From an uncultured Clostridia bacterium (lineage in GTDB: Bacteria; Bacillota; Clostridia; Christensenellales; Borkfalkiaceae), in assembly GCA_947632195.1 (NCBI GenBank), contig CANROE010000012.1:1-51690 (forward strand): a stretch of 51,690 bases of DNA. The letters run 5' to 3'. Each line of letters opens with the position of its first letter. Positions within the stretch are counted from its first letter, which is position 1. This document shows, in pieces, positions 35,763 to 43,604 of this stretch. Position numbers and translations under genes: made by a program. The notes below the pieces were generated by a model. The model was not told the origin of the DNA, did no database searches, and saw nothing but the letters and a program-made list of their open reading frames with translations.

Positions 35763-35822
35763 GGGTTCCACATTATAATAATGTGGTAGAGATTTCTCGA
35801 CAAGCTCGAAATGACACTTTTG
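35763..35822. repeat. Dispersed intergenic repeat, family B, copy 1
   Basis: Contains the palindrome CCACATTAT-A-ATAATGTGG, then GAGATTTCTC and CGAAATGAC. The GAGATTTCTC and (C/G)GAAATGAC modules recur near 43212-43255 and 46110-46145. Confidence 0.6.
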
Positions 35823-35829
35823 GAACGAA

Positions 35830-36792
35830 TCAAAAGTCGGAGAAGGGATCGTCGTCGGGAGGAGTGGGGGCGTTGGGGGCGTTACTGCCGCTATTGTTGC
35901 CGCCGTTGCCACTGTTGCCGCCCGAGGGGGAGCTGAAGTCGGAGAAAGGCTCGCCGCCTGCACCGCCGTTCCCGCCTTGATCGGGTCCGTTGTTGTAAGG
36001 CCCGTTGTTATAAGGACCATTGTTATACGGCCCGTTGTAGGGACCGTTATTGTACGGCCCGTTGTAAGGGCCGTTCCCGTAGGGGTTGTTTCTACGCGCA
36101 TACTCCTCCATCCTTCTGCGCATATACTCGTTGTAATCCACCGCATGATTGTTGCGGACGGCGAAGATCGTAAAGCCGCGTGCGGGGAGAATGACGCTCA
36201 AAAAGACCATGAGGAAGGGTGAGCGCGCGTAATATTTGCGGTAGAACGCCGTGTACATCACGCAGAAGAACACGAGCACGACGAACCACAGAAGATAGGC
36301 GACGATCTCACAATAGAGGGAGGCGTCCGCCGCCCATGCAAGGCTGTTGGGAAGGCGGGAGGGCATGAACTCGATGGTGGCGTAATTGCCGTCCACCGTC
36401 ACCTGGTAAAATTCGGGACGGGCGAGCAAAAAGGAGATGACGACGAGGAAGGTTTCGAGCGCGACGTAGAGCACTTCCGCGATCGTGGCATACAGCCCCG
36501 CGCGTTTCATCTTCTGCCCGAAGAAGTTTGCCTCGCCCGCGATCTTGCCCGCGTACCAGGTATTCAAAAAGGGCAAAAAGCCCAGCCATGGGTGCTTGTA
36601 CCCCTCCCGCTTGGCGATGGTGAAAAGGCCGATCCCGCCGAAGATAAGGCAGATGAGATACAATCCGCCCGCAACGGCGATACTGATGAGGAGCCCCATG
36701 CGCTGCATGTTGATGTACTCCTCTGCGGTATTTGCCCGCAGAAAATACTCCATAAAGAACTGCGGGATGTTGATCCAATCGAAAAATTCCAT
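35830..36792 (-). CDS. Membrane protein with Asn/Gly/Pro/Tyr repeat tail
   Basis: A 320-residue protein. The first 215 residues hold about four membrane helices with a conserved-looking GYKHPWLGFLPFLNTWYAGKIAG loop, a pattern I have seen in uncharacterised Bacillota membrane proteins. The last 100 residues are low complexity: seven or so NGPYN-type repeats, then Gly/Asn/Ser, with the motif PFSDF present twice, once mid-tail (GEPFSDF) and once as the very C-terminus (DDPFSDF). The repeated acidic-aromatic motif looks like a docking peptide. It lies directly downstream of truA and may be in that operon. Confidence 0.75.
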   Translation of the reverse strand: MEFFDWINIPQFFMEYFLRANTAEEYINMQRMGLLISIAVAGGLYLICLIFGGIGLFTIAKREGYKHPWLGFLPFLNTWYAGKIAGEANFFGQKMKRAGLYATIAEVLYVALETFLVVISFLLARPEFYQVTVDGNYATIEFMPSRLPNSLAWAADASLYCEIVAYLLWFVVLVFFCVMYTAFYRKYYARSPFLMVFLSVILPARGFTIFAVRNNHAVDYNEYMRRRMEEYARRNNPYGNGPYNGPYNNGPYNGPYNNGPYNNGPYNNGPDQGGNGGAGGEPFSDFSSPSGGNSGNGGNNSGSNAPNAPTPPDDDPFSDF

Positions 36793-36794
36793 GT

Positions 36795-37559
36795 TTACTC
36801 CTCCGTGCCGAAGAGCGGCACGCCGTAATCGACTTTCATGAGGGTGAGGCCCTCGGGGGGCATTGTCTTGGCAAGACAGCTCCTTTCCCCCGTCCGGAAC
36901 GCGCGGGTGACGCCCTCCTCTTTCCCCGCGCCCACGGCGAAGAGTTCGCCGCTTAAAATGCGCACCATGTTGTACAAAAACCCGTTGCCCGTCACCGTGA
37001 CCGCGTAAAAGACGCCGTAGGGCTCTTCCCGCTCCGTGACGGTGAGGTCGTAAATTTCCCGCTCGCTCGTCTTGGAAGTGAACCCCGCCGAGCGGAAGGC
37101 CGCAAAGTCGTGCACACCCAAAAGAAGGCGCGCCGCTCCCCGCATTTTTTCAACGTCGGGGCGGAACAAGAGACGGGCGTGCGTGCGGCGGTAAAGCGGC
37201 AGTTCCGTTTCCGAAAAATAAGCCAAATAGCGATACGTCTTGCGTTTTGCATGGCGCGTAACGTCGAACTCCGCAGGAGCCTCTGCGCTTTTGAGCACCC
37301 TCACATCGGGCGGGAGAAGGCGGTTGAAACAGGCGGAGAGCTTTTCGGCGGGAACAGTGGTTTCGCCGTCGAGCATGACGACCTGGCCGAGGGCGTGCAC
37401 CCCCGCGTCCGTTCTGCCGCTCGCCGTGACCGCCGTGGGCGCGCCGAAGAGCTGAGCCGCCGCCTCCTCCATGACGCTCTGCACCGTGCGCCGCCCGGGC
37501 TGCGTCTGCCAGCCCGAAAAATCGGTGCCGTCGTAACTTGTCAAAAGAACATATCTCAT
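36795..37559 (-). CDS. truA: tRNA pseudouridine synthase A
   Basis: Makes pseudouridine at positions 38-40 of tRNA. In 254 residues: MRYVLLTSYDGTDFSGWQTQ at the N-terminus and the catalytic Asp in GRTDAGVHA near 52-60. RKTYRYLAYF lies near 113 and FLYNMVRIL near 203. The start at 37559 overlaps the ecfT stop (ATGA); the longer reading is inside ecfT. ecfA1-ecfA2-ecfT-truA is the conserved order in Bacillota. Confidence 0.96.
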   Translation of the reverse strand: MRYVLLTSYDGTDFSGWQTQPGRRTVQSVMEEAAAQLFGAPTAVTASGRTDAGVHALGQVVMLDGETTVPAEKLSACFNRLLPPDVRVLKSAEAPAEFDVTRHAKRKTYRYLAYFSETELPLYRRTHARLLFRPDVEKMRGAARLLLGVHDFAAFRSAGFTSKTSEREIYDLTVTEREEPYGVFYAVTVTGNGFLYNMVRILSGELFAVGAGKEEGVTRAFRTGERSCLAKTMPPEGLTLMKVDYGVPLFGTEE

Positions 37560-38392
37560 AGCGGAAATACGGGGTAAAAGCGCATGACGACGACCCCCGC
37601 GATGAGCGCCGCAAGCAGCACAAACGCGAGAAGGTCCCGCCACGAAAAGCGCAGTTTTTTATACTTGGTGCGGTTTTTGCCCCCCGAATAACAGCGGGCG
37701 TCCATCGCGTCGCCGAGCTCGTCCGCGCGGCGGAATGCAGAGAGCAGCAGAGGAATGAGCACGGGGACGATCGCCTTTACCCGCTTTGCGGGGCCTCCCG
37801 AATCGAGATTCGCGCCCCGCGCCTTCTGCGCGTTCATGATACGGTCCGTTTCGTCCATGAGAATGGGGATAAACCGAAGGGCAATGCTCATGATGAGCGC
37901 AAGCTCATGCACGGGGAAACGGATCCATTTGAGGGGGGTGAGCAGGCTCTCGATACCGTCCGTCAGCGAGACGGGCGTGGTGGTATAGGTGAGCAGCGAC
38001 GAGCAGATGACAAGCAGGAACAGCCGCAGAATGAGGAACGCCGAAAAGACGATACCCGCCTGCGTGACGTGGAAAATTTTCCACTCCCAAAGGACGGCGG
38101 GGCCATCCCAATATACTGCGTCGCCGCTGTGGAAAAACACGTTGATCACCGCCGTAAAGAGCACGAGGAACAAAATTCCTTTCACGGCGCGCATGACTTT
38201 TCCGAAGGGGATACGGGCAAAGAGAATGGCAAAGAGCAGCACCGCCGCGCAGAGCCCGAGCGCCAGAAATTCTTTCGCCAAAAAGATCGCCACGATGTAG
38301 CCGATGAGAAAGAGGATTTTGAGACGGGGGTCGAGGTTGTGGACGAAGGACTTGACGGGATAATATTGCCCGAAGGAGACGTCTTTCAGCAT
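37556..38392 (-). CDS. ecfT: ECF transporter transmembrane component EcfT
   Basis: The membrane coupling subunit of energy-coupling factor vitamin importers. The 278-residue protein has about five helices and the two coupling-helix signatures with an Ala-Arg pair: NAQKARGANLDSG near 190 and DAMDARCYSGG near 236. The start at 38392 (MLKDVSFGQYYP) follows AGGGGGGAGAA and overlaps ecfA2 by 7 bases. No S component is encoded nearby, so this is the shared (group II) core that serves substrate-binding subunits elsewhere. Confidence 0.95.
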   Translation of the reverse strand: MLKDVSFGQYYPVKSFVHNLDPRLKILFLIGYIVAIFLAKEFLALGLCAAVLLFAILFARIPFGKVMRAVKGILFLVLFTAVINVFFHSGDAVYWDGPAVLWEWKIFHVTQAGIVFSAFLILRLFLLVICSSLLTYTTTPVSLTDGIESLLTPLKWIRFPVHELALIMSIALRFIPILMDETDRIMNAQKARGANLDSGGPAKRVKAIVPVLIPLLLSAFRRADELGDAMDARCYSGGKNRTKYKKLRFSWRDLLAFVLLAALIAGVVVMRFYPVFPL

Positions 38393-39279
38393 TTCTCCCC
38401 CCTCCGCGCGAGCACTTTCCGGATAAAGTCCTCTTGCGTATAGTCGCAGTCGATTGTAACTCCCCTCTTTTTGAGGGCGAGCACGAGTTTTGCGGTGAGC
38501 GGAACGTCCAGCCCGAGCTCCGTGAGCTCCTCGGTGCGTTTGAAAAGTTCGGCGGGCGGAAGGACGTATTTCACCTTTCCCTCCGTAAAAACGGCGACAC
38601 GGGTGCAGTTTTCGGCGATCTCGTCCATGTCGTGGGAGACGACGACGACCGTCTTGCACCAGCTTTCGCGCAATTTGTGGAGAAGGGACATGACCTCCCG
38701 CTTGCCCAGCGGGTCGAGCCCCGCCGCCGGTTCGTCGAGGACGAGAATTTCGGGCTTGGTGACAATGACGCCCGCAATGGCGACCCGCCGTTTCTGCCCC
38801 CCCGAAAGATCGAAGGGCGACGCGTCCTTTACCGCGCCGTAGTCGAGGCCGACGACTTCGATCGCCTCCCTTACGGCCGTTTCAAGTTCCCCCTGTTCGG
38901 GCTTTTTCTCGGCGAAATTCTTGTAGCCGAATGCAACGTCGTCGAACACCGTCTCCGCGAACAGCTGGTTCTCGGGATATTGGAACACCATGCCCACCCT
39001 TTTGCGGAGAGCGCGGAAGTCCGTCTTTTTGCTCGTGAGGTCAAATTCCCCCACCGTGAGCACCGTGTCGTCCTTCTTCTTCCCCCGCTTTAAGGAGGAG
39101 GGCAAGCGCAATAGCCCGTTGAGATGTTGCACAAAGGTGCTCTTTCCGCTCCCCGTGTGCCCTATGATACCGAAAAATTCCCCCTCCTCCACGGTGAGGG
39201 AAACGTCGTCGAGCGCCTTGACCGCAAAGGGAGACTTGGCGTTATAGATACAGCTCAGATGCTCGGCTACGATACGCAT
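38386..39279 (-). CDS. ecfA2: ECF transporter ATPase EcfA2
   Basis: The second ATPase of the ECF core. In 297 residues: GHTGSGKST near 42, FQYPENQLF near 103, LSGGQKRRVAIAG near 157, LVLDEPAAGLDP near 178 and an H-loop VSHDMDE near 212. The start at 39279 (MRIVAEHLS) lies inside the last codons of ecfA1 with GGAGG as RBS, giving a 13-base overlap. Confidence 0.95.
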   Translation of the reverse strand: MRIVAEHLSCIYNAKSPFAVKALDDVSLTVEEGEFFGIIGHTGSGKSTFVQHLNGLLRLPSSLKRGKKKDDTVLTVGEFDLTSKKTDFRALRKRVGMVFQYPENQLFAETVFDDVAFGYKNFAEKKPEQGELETAVREAIEVVGLDYGAVKDASPFDLSGGQKRRVAIAGVIVTKPEILVLDEPAAGLDPLGKREVMSLLHKLRESWCKTVVVVSHDMDEIAENCTRVAVFTEGKVKYVLPPAELFKRTEELTELGLDVPLTAKLVLALKKRGVTIDCDYTQEDFIRKVLARRGEKC

Positions 39280-40091
39280 TTGCAAATTTCCTCCGCAAGC
39301 GTATTCACGTCGAGCGCGTCCCGAACGTCCATTCCCCCCGCGCGCAATTTCTTGCAAATTTCCCCGATACGGGGCAGGGCGAGGTTGTAAGTGATAAGCT
39401 CCTCTCCCCTTTTGAAGATGCCCTCGGGAGTGTCCTGCATGACGATCTCCCCGCGGTTCATCACCACCGCGCGGGAACAGAGGAGCGCCTCTTCCATAAA
39501 GTGCGTAATGAGAAGGACGGTGATCCCCTCCTCCTCGTTGAGACGCTTTACGACCTCGACGATCTCCCGCCTTCCGCGCGGGTCGAGCATGGCGGTGGAC
39601 TCGTCGAGGATCATGAGCTTGGGTTTCAAAGCGAGCACGCCCGCGATGGCGACCCGCTGTTTCTGCCCGCCCGAGAGACGGGAGATGGTGGCGGTGCGGT
39701 ACTCCTCCATGCCCACGGCACGGAGCGCGAAGTCAATTCTCTTGCCGATTTCTTCGCGCGCGAGCCCCACGTTCTCCGCACCGAATGCGACGTCGTCCTC
39801 CACAATGGACGCGACCGCCTGAGAGTCGGGGTTCTGAAAGACGACCCCCACCTGCTTTCTGATCTCAAAGAGATTCTTTTCGGTAAGAGGGGTGCCGAAC
39901 ACGGAGATCTCCCCGCCGTCGGGGGTGAGGAGCCCGTTCGCAAGGCGGGCAAGGGTGCTCTTGCCGCTCCCGTTGTGCCCGAGCACGGCGAGGAACTCCC
40001 CTTCCTCCACCGAAAAATTCAAATGTTCCATCCGGAACGCACTCTCTTCCCCGTAGGAAAAGGCGACGTCCCGATATTCAAGCGCTTTCAT
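39267..40091 (-). CDS. ecfA1: ECF transporter ATPase EcfA1
   Basis: The first ATPase of the ECF core. In 274 residues: GHNGSGKST near 38, FQNPDSQAVASIVEDDVAFG near 86, [13 protein letters not shown] near 142, and Walker B LMILDESTAMLDP, where the usual Pro after Glu is Ser. First gene of ecfA1-ecfA2-ecfT-truA; a TATAAT lies just upstream but without a good -35. Confidence 0.95.
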   Translation of the reverse strand: MKALEYRDVAFSYGEESAFRMEHLNFSVEEGEFLAVLGHNGSGKSTLARLANGLLTPDGGEISVFGTPLTEKNLFEIRKQVGVVFQNPDSQAVASIVEDDVAFGAENVGLAREEIGKRIDFALRAVGMEEYRTATISRLSGGQKQRVAIAGVLALKPKLMILDESTAMLDPRGRREIVEVVKRLNEEEGITVLLITHFMEEALLCSRAVVMNRGEIVMQDTPEGIFKRGEELITYNLALPRIGEICKKLRAGGMDVRDALDVNTLAEEICKCVS

Positions 40092-40134
40092 CGGTCTCTT
40101 CTCTATTATAACATTTCCGTACGAAAAGCACCCT

Positions 40135-40152
40135 CTTTTTCATATGAAAAAG
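40135..40152. repeat. 18-bp perfect palindrome between helD and ecfA1
   Basis: CTTTTTCATATGAAAAAG. It could be a weak terminator after helD or an operator for ecfA1; the sequence does not decide. Confidence 0.5.
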
Positions 40153-40174
40153 GAGTGAAATTTGTAAATTTTCT

Positions 40175-42541
40175 TCAACCGCGCACGATGGCGAGCTCTT
40201 TGAGGGCGCGCGTGCAGGCAATGTATTTTTCATTCTCCGTCATGTCTTTGTCATATACCGCCACGCAGGAGAATTCCAGCCCCTTGCTCTCGTAGACCGT
40301 CATGACGTTGATCTTGCTTTTTGAGAGCTTTTCGCTTGCCGAGAGCAGGGAATATCCCCTCTTTTGAAAGAGCGGAAGATATTCTTCCCGCGCGATGACC
40401 GCTTTCAAGCCCTGTTTGTTGCGGAAAAAACCGCTGAGCTTTCGCGGCGTGAGCTCCGTGACCTCCTCGCCCGTCAGCCCGATGGGAGACATCTTCACAT
40501 CGGTGATCTTCGACACATAGTCCACGATCTCGTTGGTGTTGCGGTAGTTGCGGTCGAGCTCGTAAACGTTTTCAAATTGCTCCCAGCTCCCGATTCCCCG
40601 CCACGGGGTGATGTTTTGTTTGAGATCGCCGAATACGTTGAACGCAGCGTCCGAATGAATGCGCCGCAAAAGCGTATATTCCTCTGCCGCGATGTCCTGC
40701 CCCTCGTCGATGAATACAAGGCCGTAGCGCGGGGTGAGCTGCCTGCCCGCTGCGGTGAGCAGCGCGCACAGGGCGTAACCGTCGGAGGGGAATACGCCGT
40801 GCATGCCGTATTTTTTCTTGTATTGTTTTACCGTGCGGCGATAGAAAAAGCGGGCGACGTCTACGGCGTTCTCGCATTTTCCCGTGTCCGCGCAGACTTC
40901 CGAAAGGCGCAGAATGAGGAAAAACTCGCAAAAGAGATCGAGCCCTTCCGCCATTTCTTCGATGGTTTTCCCGGCCTCTTCCCCCTCTTTTTTGAGCTCC
41001 ATGCGCCGCTCGATCCGCTCGGCATAGGTGAAAATTTCCTTCTCCCCCACCCGCATGCGGTAACGCCTGAGATCGGCGATCTCCTTGTCCAGCGCGGCAA
41101 GAAAGGCGGCGACGTCCTCACGGGCGCTTTCAAACACGTTCCCCGCGTGCGCCGCGACATTTTTCGCGCAGCGGTAGAACTCCACAAACTGGCGGAAGAA
41201 ATAGTCCGCCGAGCGCTTTTCTCCCCGCAAAACGAACTCCAAAAAGTCCTCGATCTGCACGAACTCGCTCATCAGCCCGCGCAGAGGTTTGGTGAAATAA
41301 AAGCCCCCCTCCTTGCGCTCTTTGAGTTCGCCCAAGACGCTTCTTCTCACCCGCACGGAGGCGTTTTTGATCCCCGTGTACTTCGCCTGCCGCCGCTTAC
41401 AGTCGGCGAGCACCTTTTCCGCCACCTCGCGGCACTCCCGCCCCGTAAACAGACCGTACACGTCCGAATACATCTTATCGATCTCCCGCGCGATCTCCTG
41501 CGTGAACGAGGAGGAATAGAGGTATTTGAGATACGCCTCATTTTCCCGCTCCCCGCTTAGCTTTGAAACAAGATCGATCCCCTCGTTTTTGAGGGCGCGG
41601 AAATAGTAATTTTTCAGCGTGACGGTGCGCACCCGCTGCAATTCGAGCACCTGCGAGAGCTCGTCGATGAAGGCGTTGAAGGAATCGGACGGGGTGATGA
41701 CGAGCACGTCTTTGGGACTGAGCGCCTCGTTGTTGTACATCAGATAACTGAGGCGGTGCAGAAGGATCATCGTCTTTCCGCTCCCCGCGCAGCCCTGCAA
41801 TACAAAGCTCTCCCGCTCGGGACGGGTGATGATGTCGAACTGCTTTTCCTGAATGGTGCGGATGATGTCGCGGATGTGGACGTCGTCCTTCCTGTCGCGG
41901 ATGATGTTGCGCAGATAGGGATCGAACAGGATCTCCTCGTCCCTGCCCGCGATCTCCTCGGGCGTGAGCACGTCCCGCACGGAGAGATATTCGTTTTTAA
42001 AACCGAGCACTTTTCCGTTTTTTACCGAGAGCGAACGGCGCAGAACGGTGCGGTATTCGTATTCGTTGATACGGAAATTGACGCGGCTCTTCTGATAGTA
42101 GCGCACGGCGAGCGGCGCGCGCCAATCCACGATTTCGAGATTGACGTCCCCACGCTTGCCGATATAATAGCTGTTATACCCCTCTTTGTCGTCCACGACG
42201 TCCATCCGCGCAAAGTAAGTCTCGGTGAAGTAGCATTTGTAGGTATTCAGCTTTCCCGTGAGCGACGAGATCTCCGCGTTGAGTTCGAGGATACGGCGGT
42301 AGTCGCTTGCGGTGTATTCCGCATTCCTTTTGAGCGATTCGATCTCCTGTTTCGCCTCGCGGATGCGGTTGCGGTAGCGGGAAAGATAGCAGTATTTGAG
42401 CATGACGAGGACGGCCGAAAGCCGTTCTTCCTCATACTTCTGCTGCCCCTCCCCGTCGAGAAGAGAGAGATACCAGCTCTTATCCGCCTTCTTATGCGGT
42501 TCGAGCTTTCCCCTCGGATTGTTGACACGCTGTTTCATCAT
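40175..42541 (-). CDS. helD: HelD-like SF1 helicase (RNA polymerase recycling factor family)
   Basis: HelD proteins insert into RNA polymerase and use ATP to clear it from DNA. The 788-residue protein has an N-terminal charged coiled-coil arm (about 35-100, EEERLSAVLVM... to AEISSLTGKL), then the family segment VDWRAPLAVRYY near 138. Walker A GCAGSGKTMILLHRLSYL lies near 252; a long helical insertion (about 330-590) is followed by VFIDEGQDIAAEEY near 610 and MTVYESKGLEFSCVAVYD near 750. The order of domains and the missing UvrD 2B details separate it from pcrA at 20363. Not part of an obvious operon. Confidence 0.85.
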   Translation of the reverse strand: MMKQRVNNPRGKLEPHKKADKSWYLSLLDGEGQQKYEEERLSAVLVMLKYCYLSRYRNRIREAKQEIESLKRNAEYTASDYRRILELNAEISSLTGKLNTYKCYFTETYFARMDVVDDKEGYNSYYIGKRGDVNLEIVDWRAPLAVRYYQKSRVNFRINEYEYRTVLRRSLSVKNGKVLGFKNEYLSVRDVLTPEEIAGRDEEILFDPYLRNIIRDRKDDVHIRDIIRTIQEKQFDIITRPERESFVLQGCAGSGKTMILLHRLSYLMYNNEALSPKDVLVITPSDSFNAFIDELSQVLELQRVRTVTLKNYYFRALKNEGIDLVSKLSGERENEAYLKYLYSSSFTQEIAREIDKMYSDVYGLFTGRECREVAEKVLADCKRRQAKYTGIKNASVRVRRSVLGELKERKEGGFYFTKPLRGLMSEFVQIEDFLEFVLRGEKRSADYFFRQFVEFYRCAKNVAAHAGNVFESAREDVAAFLAALDKEIADLRRYRMRVGEKEIFTYAERIERRMELKKEGEEAGKTIEEMAEGLDLFCEFFLILRLSEVCADTGKCENAVDVARFFYRRTVKQYKKKYGMHGVFPSDGYALCALLTAAGRQLTPRYGLVFIDEGQDIAAEEYTLLRRIHSDAAFNVFGDLKQNITPWRGIGSWEQFENVYELDRNYRNTNEIVDYVSKITDVKMSPIGLTGEEVTELTPRKLSGFFRNKQGLKAVIAREEYLPLFQKRGYSLLSASEKLSKSKINVMTVYESKGLEFSCVAVYDKDMTENEKYIACTRALKELAIVRG

Positions 42542-42642
42542 TTCCCAAAAATGCCGCTCCGCGCGGTTCTCGGAGCCTCATTTTTAATCATAGCATATTT
42601 TTTTGAAAAAAGAAAGGCTTTGAAAGAATTTTTTGCAAGAAA

Positions 42643-42666
42643 AAAGAGGGTTTTTGCACCCTCTTT
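42643..42666 (-). terminator. ArsR gene terminator
   Basis: Stem AAAGAGGG/CCCTCTTT; minus-strand T-run follows. Confidence 0.75.
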
Positions 42667-42739
42667 CCCGTTTTCCGTATGGATCCCCCTCTTTGCACGT
42701 ATTTATATCCCGTTTTATCCTATGTCCCGCCTCTCCGCT

Positions 42740-42997
42740 TTATCGGCGCGTCACGCCCATGAGATAGACGAGCATGTCCTGCAAGACGGCGGCGTTGAGG
42801 GAATAGATGACCGTCTGCGCGCGGCGGCGGGTCTTGACGAGGTTCGCCTCCCGCAAAACGGACAAATGATGGGAGACGGTGGCAGCCGTCAGATCGAATT
42901 GGTCGCAAAGCTCCCCCGCTGTGTGCGGACGGCTCTTCAAAAGTGTCAGAATTTCCCGCCTTGTCTTGTCCGTTAAGGCGCTCCAAGCATCTCTCAT
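42740..42997 (-). CDS. ArsR/SmtB-family regulator (SdpR-like)
   Basis: The 85-residue winged-helix repressor contains ALTDKTRREILTLLK, HTAGELCDQFDLTAATVSHHLSVL and RRRAQTVIYSLN, closest in pattern to autorepressors of the SdpR type. No Cys/His metal-binding cluster of the classical ArsR kind is seen, so metal sensing is unlikely. It is divergent from the amino-acid transport operon, but 600 bases away, so a link is only possible. Confidence 0.88.
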   Translation of the reverse strand: MRDAWSALTDKTRREILTLLKSRPHTAGELCDQFDLTAATVSHHLSVLREANLVKTRRRAQTVIYSLNAAVLQDMLVYLMGVTRR

Positions 42998-43015
42998 CGT
43001 TCTTCTCTCGTATTT

Positions 43016-43061
43016 AGAATATTGTCAAAATAATATTACCATTTTTTGCCGCTTTTGTCAA
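43016..43061 (-). promoter_or_regulatory. ArsR-gene promoter with possible operator
   Basis: Minus-strand -35 TTGACA (43056-43061), 17-base spacer, -10 TAATAT (43033-43038). Two AATATT elements eight bases apart (43018-43037) overlap the -10 region and could bind the encoded repressor. Confidence 0.65.
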
Positions 43062-43139
43062 GGGTATTTCGACATTTTTCTAAATAAAGCGCGAATTGGT
43101 ACGTTTCGGCTTGGTTTTCAACGTACCTGGACGTAGCAA

Positions 43140-43390
43140 GATTTCCTCGGGGAATTTCCGCGTCGGACTTCGTTATATCCTTTACGGCTCGGAATGACGC
43201 GCTTTTATAATATGGTAGAGATTTCTCCACGCGGTCGCTACGGCTCGGAATGACGTGATTGGGGAATCCCCCACCCGTCTCGCTGTGCTCGCCACCCGCC
43301 CCTGTAAACAGGGGCAGGTCGCCCAACCCCTTAGTCTCGCTGCGCTCAACAGCTCCCCTATGAGGGGCGCCAAGGGTTTGTCACACGGCG
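43140..43390. repeat. Dispersed intergenic repeat block (families A and B)
   Basis: Contains GAGATTTCTCC and CGGAATGACG modules (family B) and, reversed, the GTCTCGCTGCGCTCAACAGC and GGGGCGCCAAGGG modules (family A). With the AT-rich stretch 43400-43497 it fills the 607-base gap 42998-43604; no gene is visible there. Confidence 0.6.
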
Positions 43391-43497
43391 CCGCGCTTTT
43401 TTCGTGGCTTTATGCAATAATTTATGAATAAATACGGAAAAAGCCAAAAAAAATTGTAAAATTATAAAAAAATATTTATTTTTATACTGTAAAACGC

Positions 43498-43526
43498 TTG
43501 CATTTCGCGGCGGGTTGTGCTATCAT
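43498..43526 (+). promoter_or_regulatory. Promoter of the amino-acid ABC operon
   Basis: -35 TTGCAT (43498-43503), 17-base spacer, -10 TATCAT (43521-43526). It is followed by a leader of about 70 bases containing an imperfect stem (TTTGT-aa-GCGGT with ACCGC-ACAAA, 43534-43567). Confidence 0.75.
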
Positions 43527-43604
43527 GATGTACGTTTGTAAGCGGTGCATAAATATACCGCACAAATGAATATTATAAATCATTTTTTAAGGAAGGTACA
43601 TATT

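Noticed and set aside
37556-38659. A longer EcfT starting at 38659
   Set aside because: The first 89 residues are the out-of-frame reading of ecfA2 and are Arg-rich without homology; ATG 38392 has a strong RBS.
42740-42997. A metal-sensing arsenic/zinc repressor
   Set aside because: The protein lacks the Cys or His clusters used for metal binding and no metal transporter is adjacent.
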